Positions 61,880-64,000 of a stretch of 64,000 nucleotides of DNA are shown piece after piece (positions within the stretch are counted from its first letter, which is position 1; each line of letters starts with the position of its first letter). Source of the stretch: Mercurialis annua (lineage: Eukaryota > Streptophyta > Magnoliopsida > Malpighiales > Euphorbiaceae); the NCBI RefSeq assembly GCF_937616625.2, contig NC_065572.1, positions 45,473,653 to 45,537,652 of the forward strand, given 5' to 3'. The position numbers and the translations under genes were made by a program. Below the pieces are notes generated by a model. It did not search any database. It saw only the letters and a program-made list of their open reading frames with translations, and was not told the origin of the DNA.

Positions 61880-63620
61880 ACGTCGTTTCGATCACCATAC
61901 TTATCTCGCGTCACAAGTCTCTTTAACGCGTCGTTCTGATTAACTATGCATGGTTAGGTTATATTACGCAAAGTGTGCGTGAAAAGTGAGGTTAGATTAG
62001 TATGTCGCGTCTCAATTCTCTCTAACGCGTCGTTCCAATTTCCTAAGCATGGTTAGGTTATAATACGTAAAGTGTGCATGAAAAGTGACACTAGATTAGT
62101 ATGTCGCGTCTCAAGTCTCTCTAACACGTCGCTCCGATTTCCTAAGCATGGTTATGTTATATTACGCAACACGTGCGTAAAACGTGACGCTAGATTAATA
62201 TTGCGCGTCTCAAGTCTCTTTAACGCGTCATTTCGATTACCATGCTTATGTCGCGTCACAAGTCTCTCTAACGCGTCATTCCGATTACCTAAGCATGGTT
62301 AGGTTATAGTACGCAAAGTTTGCGTGGAAAGGAGCAATAAAGTATGTCGCGTCTCAAGTCTTTTTAACGCGTCGTTCCGATTACCTAAGTATGGTTAGGT
62401 TATATTACGCGAAGTGTGCGTGAAAAGTGACGCTAGATTAGTATGTCCACTCTCAAGTCTCTTTAATGCGTCGTTCCGATTACCTAAGCATGGTTAGGTT
62501 ATATTACGCAAAGTGTGAGTAAAAAGTGAGGCTAGATTAGTTTGTTTCGTCTCAATTCTCTTTAACGCGTCGTTTCGATTACTACACTTATCTCGAGTCA
62601 CAAGTCTCTTTAACGCGTCGTTCCGATTACCTAAGCATGGTTAGGTTATATTACGCAAAGTGTGCGTGAAAAGTAACTTTAGATTAGTATGTCGCATCTC
62701 AAATCTCTCTAACGCGTCATTCCGATTTCCTAAGCATGGTTAGGTTATATTACGCAAAGTGTCCGTGAAAAGTGACACTAGATTAGTATGTCGCGTCTCA
62801 AGTCTCTCTAACGCGTCGTTCCGATATCCTAAGCATTGTTATGTTATATTACGCAATGCGTGCGTAAAAAGTTACGCTAGATTAATATTGCGCGTCTCAA
62901 ATCTCTTTAACGCGTCGTTTCGATTACCATGCTTATGTCGCGTCACAAGTCTCTCTAACACGTCGCTCCGATTTCCTAAGCATGGTTAGGTTATATTACA
63001 CAAAGTGTGCGTTCAAAATGACAATTGATTAGTATGTCACATCTCAAGTCTATTTAATGCATCGTTCGAATTACTTAAGCATGGTTAGGTTATATTAGGC
63101 AGAGTGTACGTGAAAAATGACAATAGATTAGTATGTCGCGTCTTAAGTCTATCTAACGCGTTGTTCCGATTACCTTAGGCTATATTACGCAAATTGTGCA
63201 TGAAAAGTGACGCTAGATTAGTATGTCGCATCTCAATTCTCTTTATCGCGTTGTTCCAATTATCTAAGCATGGTTAGGGTATATTATGCAAAGCGTGCGT
63301 GAAAAGTGACATTAGATTAGTATGTCGCGTCTAAAGTCTATTTAACGCGTCATTCCTATTACCTAAGAATGGTTAGGTTATATTACGCAGTGTGCGTGAA
63401 AAGTGACGCTAGATTAGCATGTCGCGTCTCAAGGCTCTTTAATGTGTCGTTCCGATTACCTAAGCATGGTTAGGTTATAATGCGCAAAGTTTGCGTGAAA
63501 AGTGACGATAGATTAGTATGTCGCGTGTCAAGGCTCTTTAACGCGTCGTTCCGATTACTTAATTATGGTTAGGCTATAGTACGCAAAGTGTGCGTAAAAA
63601 GGATCAATTGATTAGTATGT
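61880..63620 (+). repeat. higher-order repeat unit 5 (1741 bp) with shorter unit-3-like tract
   Basis: Has the TAACACGTCGCTCCGATTTCC tract at about 62955-62978 but keeps GTCACAAG before it. Shares GTAAAACGTGACGC (62176) with unit 4, and CACATCTCAAG (63037) with units 0 and 1. Confidence 0.94.
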
Positions 63621-64000
63621 ACGTCGTTTCGATCACCATACTTATCTCGCGTCACAAGTCTCTTTGACGCGTCGTTCTGATTAACTATGCATGGTTAGGT
63701 TATATTACGCAAAGTGTGCGTGAAAAGTGAGGTTAGATTAGTATGTCGCGTCTCAATTCTCTCTAACGCGTCGTTCCAATTTCCTAAGCATGGTTAGGTT
63801 ATAATACGTAAAGTGTGCATGAAAAGTGACACTAGATTAGTATGTCGCGTCTCAAGTCTCTCTAACACGTCGCTCCGATTTCCTAAGCATGGTTATGTTA
63901 TATTACGCAACACGTGCGTAAAAAGTGACGCTAGATTAATATTGCGCGTCTCAAGTCTCTTTAACGCGTCATTTCGATTACCATGCTTATGTCGCGTCAC
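63621..64000 (+). repeat. higher-order repeat unit 6, cut by the window end
   Basis: First 380 bp of another unit, so the young array continues beyond the window. Private CTTTGACGCG near 63662; has GTAAAAAGTGACGC (63914) as in units 0 and 2. Confidence 0.93.

Larger units (their letters stand above)
1..64000. repeat. 99-bp satellite DNA family filling the window
   Basis: The whole window, apart from a few short inserts, is a tandem array of one 99-bp monomer. A copy matching the by-eye consensus is at 22752-22850. Landmarks in order are TTAGGTTATATTACGCAAAG, GTGCGTGAAAAGTGACGCTA, a GATTAGTATGTCGCGTCTC stretch, AAGTCTCTTTAACGCGTCGT and TCCGATTACCTAAGCATGG. By my count that copy has 43 G+C and nine CpG. 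The monomers differ at scattered sites and by small indels. A 48-bp unit, missing about half of the monomer, is interspersed singly and in short runs. Since 99 is divisible by three, the forward frame reads about 27 codons to a TAG in GGTTAGG. Where that TAG is mutated the frame runs on for another 33 codons, so the open frames here are not genes. Its position (centromeric, pericentromeric or interstitial) cannot be told from the sequence. Confidence 0.97.

Overview
The window is almost entirely one tandem-repeat (satellite) array from a eukaryotic nuclear genome, most likely a flowering plant. I see no functional protein-coding gene. The plant call rests on two foreign inserts found twice each. 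One carries the initiator-methionine tRNA primer-binding motif typical of plant reverse-transcribing elements. The other is a short tRNA-headed SINE with A/B boxes, a poly(A) tail and a target-site duplication.

The building block is a 99-bp monomer; a copy matching my by-eye consensus lies at 22752-22850. It has about 43% GC and nine CpG sites. A second, 48-bp unit lacks about half of the monomer. Because 99 and 48 are both multiples of three, open reading frames run across neighbouring units on both strands. These are by-products of the period, not genes.

Layout. (1) 1-35576, satellite in forward orientation. It holds two related copies (1-8340 and about 11036-19080) of an ~8 kb segment, each with the same ~0.9 kb retroelement or pararetrovirus relic (1793-2675, 12706-13595). 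From about 19 to 35.5 kb the monomers are more divergent, with local dimer duplications and a 2.4-kb direct duplication. (2) 35577-40512, satellite in reverse orientation; its first ~1.6 kb is an inverted copy of about 32.3-33.9 kb. (3) 40513-53826, forward again: two super-units of 5.9 and 7.4 kb. Each starts with a block of 48-bp units and carries the same SINE insertion (41762-41871, 47457-47564). (4) 54020-64000, a young higher-order repeat of 1741-bp units, nearly identical to each other, with one 907-bp deletion derivative. Its apparent ancestor is at about 42.78-44.4 kb.

The interest lies in how the array evolves. A gradient runs from old, mutated copies to freshly amplified ones. There are signs of unequal crossover and of conversion-like exchange from the deletion derivative into neighbouring units. 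Most visible variants fall at CpG sites, as expected of methylated DNA. Short dyad symmetries recur in every monomer. I did not find a new enzymatic or defence system. All identities and consensus statements are by eye.
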